Assembly: GCA_030835125.1 (NCBI GenBank)
Contig: JAUQWM010000065.1
Coordinates: 54,779 to 118,778, forward strand
Direction of reading: 5' to 3'
Origin: Gemmatimonadaceae bacterium
GTDB lineage: Bacteria; Gemmatimonadota; Gemmatimonadetes; Gemmatimonadales; Gemmatimonadaceae
Length of the DNA stretch: 64,000 nucleotides
Under the pieces are notes generated by a model. That model saw only the letters and a list, made by a program, of their open reading frames with translations, was not told the DNA's origin and did no database searches. How positions within the stretch are numbered: position 1 is the first letter of the stretch; the number at the start of each line of letters is the position of its first letter. Of the stretch, positions 63,083-64,000 are shown one piece after another. The translations under genes and the position numbers were made by a program.

Positions 63083-64000
63083 CAGGCCGCTCCCTGGACA
63101 ACGCGCCGTTCACGGCCGTTGCGCGCCGCAAAGATGCGCTGGAGGTCGAGGGCGGTGCGGGTGTCCCGGCGGGCGCGGCGCGCGAATTCCCCGGCCGGTT
63201 CGAGGGCGACCACCGCCGACCATCGTTCGAGCGCCTCGTCGTACCGGCGGGCCTCGGCGAGGAGCACGCCGTCGAAGTACAGGGCCGCCACGTGCTCGGG
63301 ATCGAACCGCAGCACGCGCGCGAACGCGTGGCGCGCATCGTCGCGCCGCTGGCACAGGAACAGCGACTCGCCCAGTGACGCGAGCGCGTCGAGGTTCCAC
63401 GCGTTGCGCTGGAGCACGGCCACCAGGAGGTCGATCGTCTCGGCCGGCCGGCGCTGGGACCGGCGCAGCGATGCCAGCTGGAGCGCCGCGTCGACCAGCG
63501 TCGGCAATGCGGCGAGCGCGGCGACCAGCTCGCGCTCCGCGTCCTCGCTGGCGCCATGCGACATGTACAGGGCGGCGAGCCCGAGCCGCGCCTCGGCGAA
63601 GTTCTCGTCGAGGGACACGGCGTGCCGGTACGCATCGATCGCGCGGGCCTCGTCGCCCATGGCGCGGGCGACGTCGCCCACCTGCTTCAGGACATCGGCG
63701 CGGGCCGGGGCCAGCCGGCGGGCCGCGTCCAGGGCGTCGAGCGCACGGGCCGGCGCGCCGGCATCGGCGCGCGCGCGGGCCACGAGGAGCAGCGCGTCGA
63801 CGTCCACCGGGGCGACGAGCGCGAGCGCCTCCGCCAGCTCGAGCGACTGGGCGGCGCGGCCAAGCAGGACGAACGCACGGACCTCGCCGGCGAGGGCCGC
63901 CTTCGACGTCGGGTCGAGCAGGCGCGCCTGGCGATAGCGGTCGAGCGCCTCGCCGTGCGCGCCCTTCCTGAGGAAGATGTCGCCGAGGAGCGCGAGTCCC
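63082..64000 (-). CDS. TPR-repeat protein, cut by window edge
   Basis: Open through the right edge, at least 305 codons. A GTG at 63807 is not the start, since clear TPR continues upstream of it (ALLGDIFLRKGAHGEALDRYRQARLLDP; then LLGRAAQSLELAEAL). Further repeats: DVARAMGDEARAIDAYRHAVSL; ASEDAERELVAALAALPTLVDAAL; DDARHAFARVLRFDPEHVAAL. It is coupled to DUF4388 gene 2. The N-terminus and any signal domain lie outside the window. Confidence 0.8.
   Translation of the reverse strand, partial: GLALLGDIFLRKGAHGEALDRYRQARLLDPTSKAALAGEVRAFVLLGRAAQSLELAEALALVAPVDVDALLLVARARADAGAPARALDALDAARRLAPARADVLKQVGDVARAMGDEARAIDAYRHAVSLDENFAEARLGLAALYMSHGASEDAERELVAALAALPTLVDAALQLASLRRSQRRPAETIDLLVAVLQRNAWNLDALASLGESLFLCQRRDDARHAFARVLRFDPEHVAALYFDGVLLAEARRYDEALERWSAVVALEPAGEFARRARRDTRTALDLQRIFAARNGRERRVVQGAA

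Noticed and set aside
61202..63937. Long plus-strand open frame of about 911 codons
   Set aside because: Antisense to TPR and DUF4388 genes and dominated by Arg/Ser/Ala. Same composition artefact.

Overview
The window comes from a high-G+C (roughly two-thirds G+C by eye) diderm bacterium that makes meso-diaminopimelate peptidoglycan. Lipoproteins with lipoboxes, a signal-peptide-bearing beta-barrel protein and an M23 peptidase imply an outer membrane, and MurE carries the DNPR motif of DAP-adding enzymes. Gene content and style fit Gemmatimonadota, but no rRNA or species marker is present, so this placement is an inference. Almost all genes lie on the minus strand in tightly coupled operons, with many ATGA or GTGA stop/start overlaps. 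Exceptions are mazG, one sensor kinase and one lipoprotein gene on the plus strand. No gene-free stretch exceeds 300 bases; the longest, between ftsA and ftsZ, is about 250-280 bases.

Layout, left to right. 1-6223: glycosyltransferase (cut by the edge), nusB, a full riboflavin set (ribH, ribBA, ribE, ribD), purM and a PfkB-type sugar kinase. 6336-11125: argS, a FmdB zinc-ribbon protein, a methylmalonyl-CoA mutase large subunit and fructose-1,6-bisphosphatase. 11200-22388: a long minus-strand run of comEC, comFB, two MiaB-family methylthiotransferases, a sensor-less histidine kinase, a beta-barrel/lipoprotein pair, cdd, deoB and alr. 22437-27678: mazG, a DinB-like protein, asnS, a HAMP histidine kinase and a lipoprotein. 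27687-33985: recG, ftsY, a large VWA-like membrane protein and an M23 peptidase. 33982-49699: a classical dcw division and cell-wall cluster (rsmH-ftsL-ftsI-murE-murF-mraY-murD-ftsW-murG-murC-ftsQ-ftsA-ftsZ). 49881-52096: secreted TPR protein, tRNA-Val and a small membrane protein.

52097-64000 (running off the right edge) is the most unusual part. It is one collinear minus-strand cluster combining an MglA-type Ras-like GTPase, three Roadblock/LC7 proteins (one fused to TPRs), two DUF4388 proteins, a protein made of two tandem DnaA-like AAA modules with no DNA-binding domain, CheD, CheB, two CheW proteins, TPR proteins and a gluzincin-like membrane protein. It looks like a chemosensory system joined to a cell-polarity switch, with a novel AAA component. 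CheA, CheR and receptors are not in the window.

Two sequence-level signals cut across the annotation. First, the octamer CGTYAGGC (CGTCAGGC or CGTTAGGC, either strand) occurs about 54 times, roughly once per 1.2 kb, and its T form supplies in-frame TTA leucine codons in an A/T/P-L-G context. That density is like DNA-uptake, HIP1 or Chi words. Second, many gene leaders carry short tandem repeats with a seven-base period. Each locus has its own heptamer, C/T-rich on the sense strand, placed directly upstream of start codons (PfkB kinase, DinB-like, asnS, ftsY, cheW) or forming a large hairpin at the ftsA stop codon.
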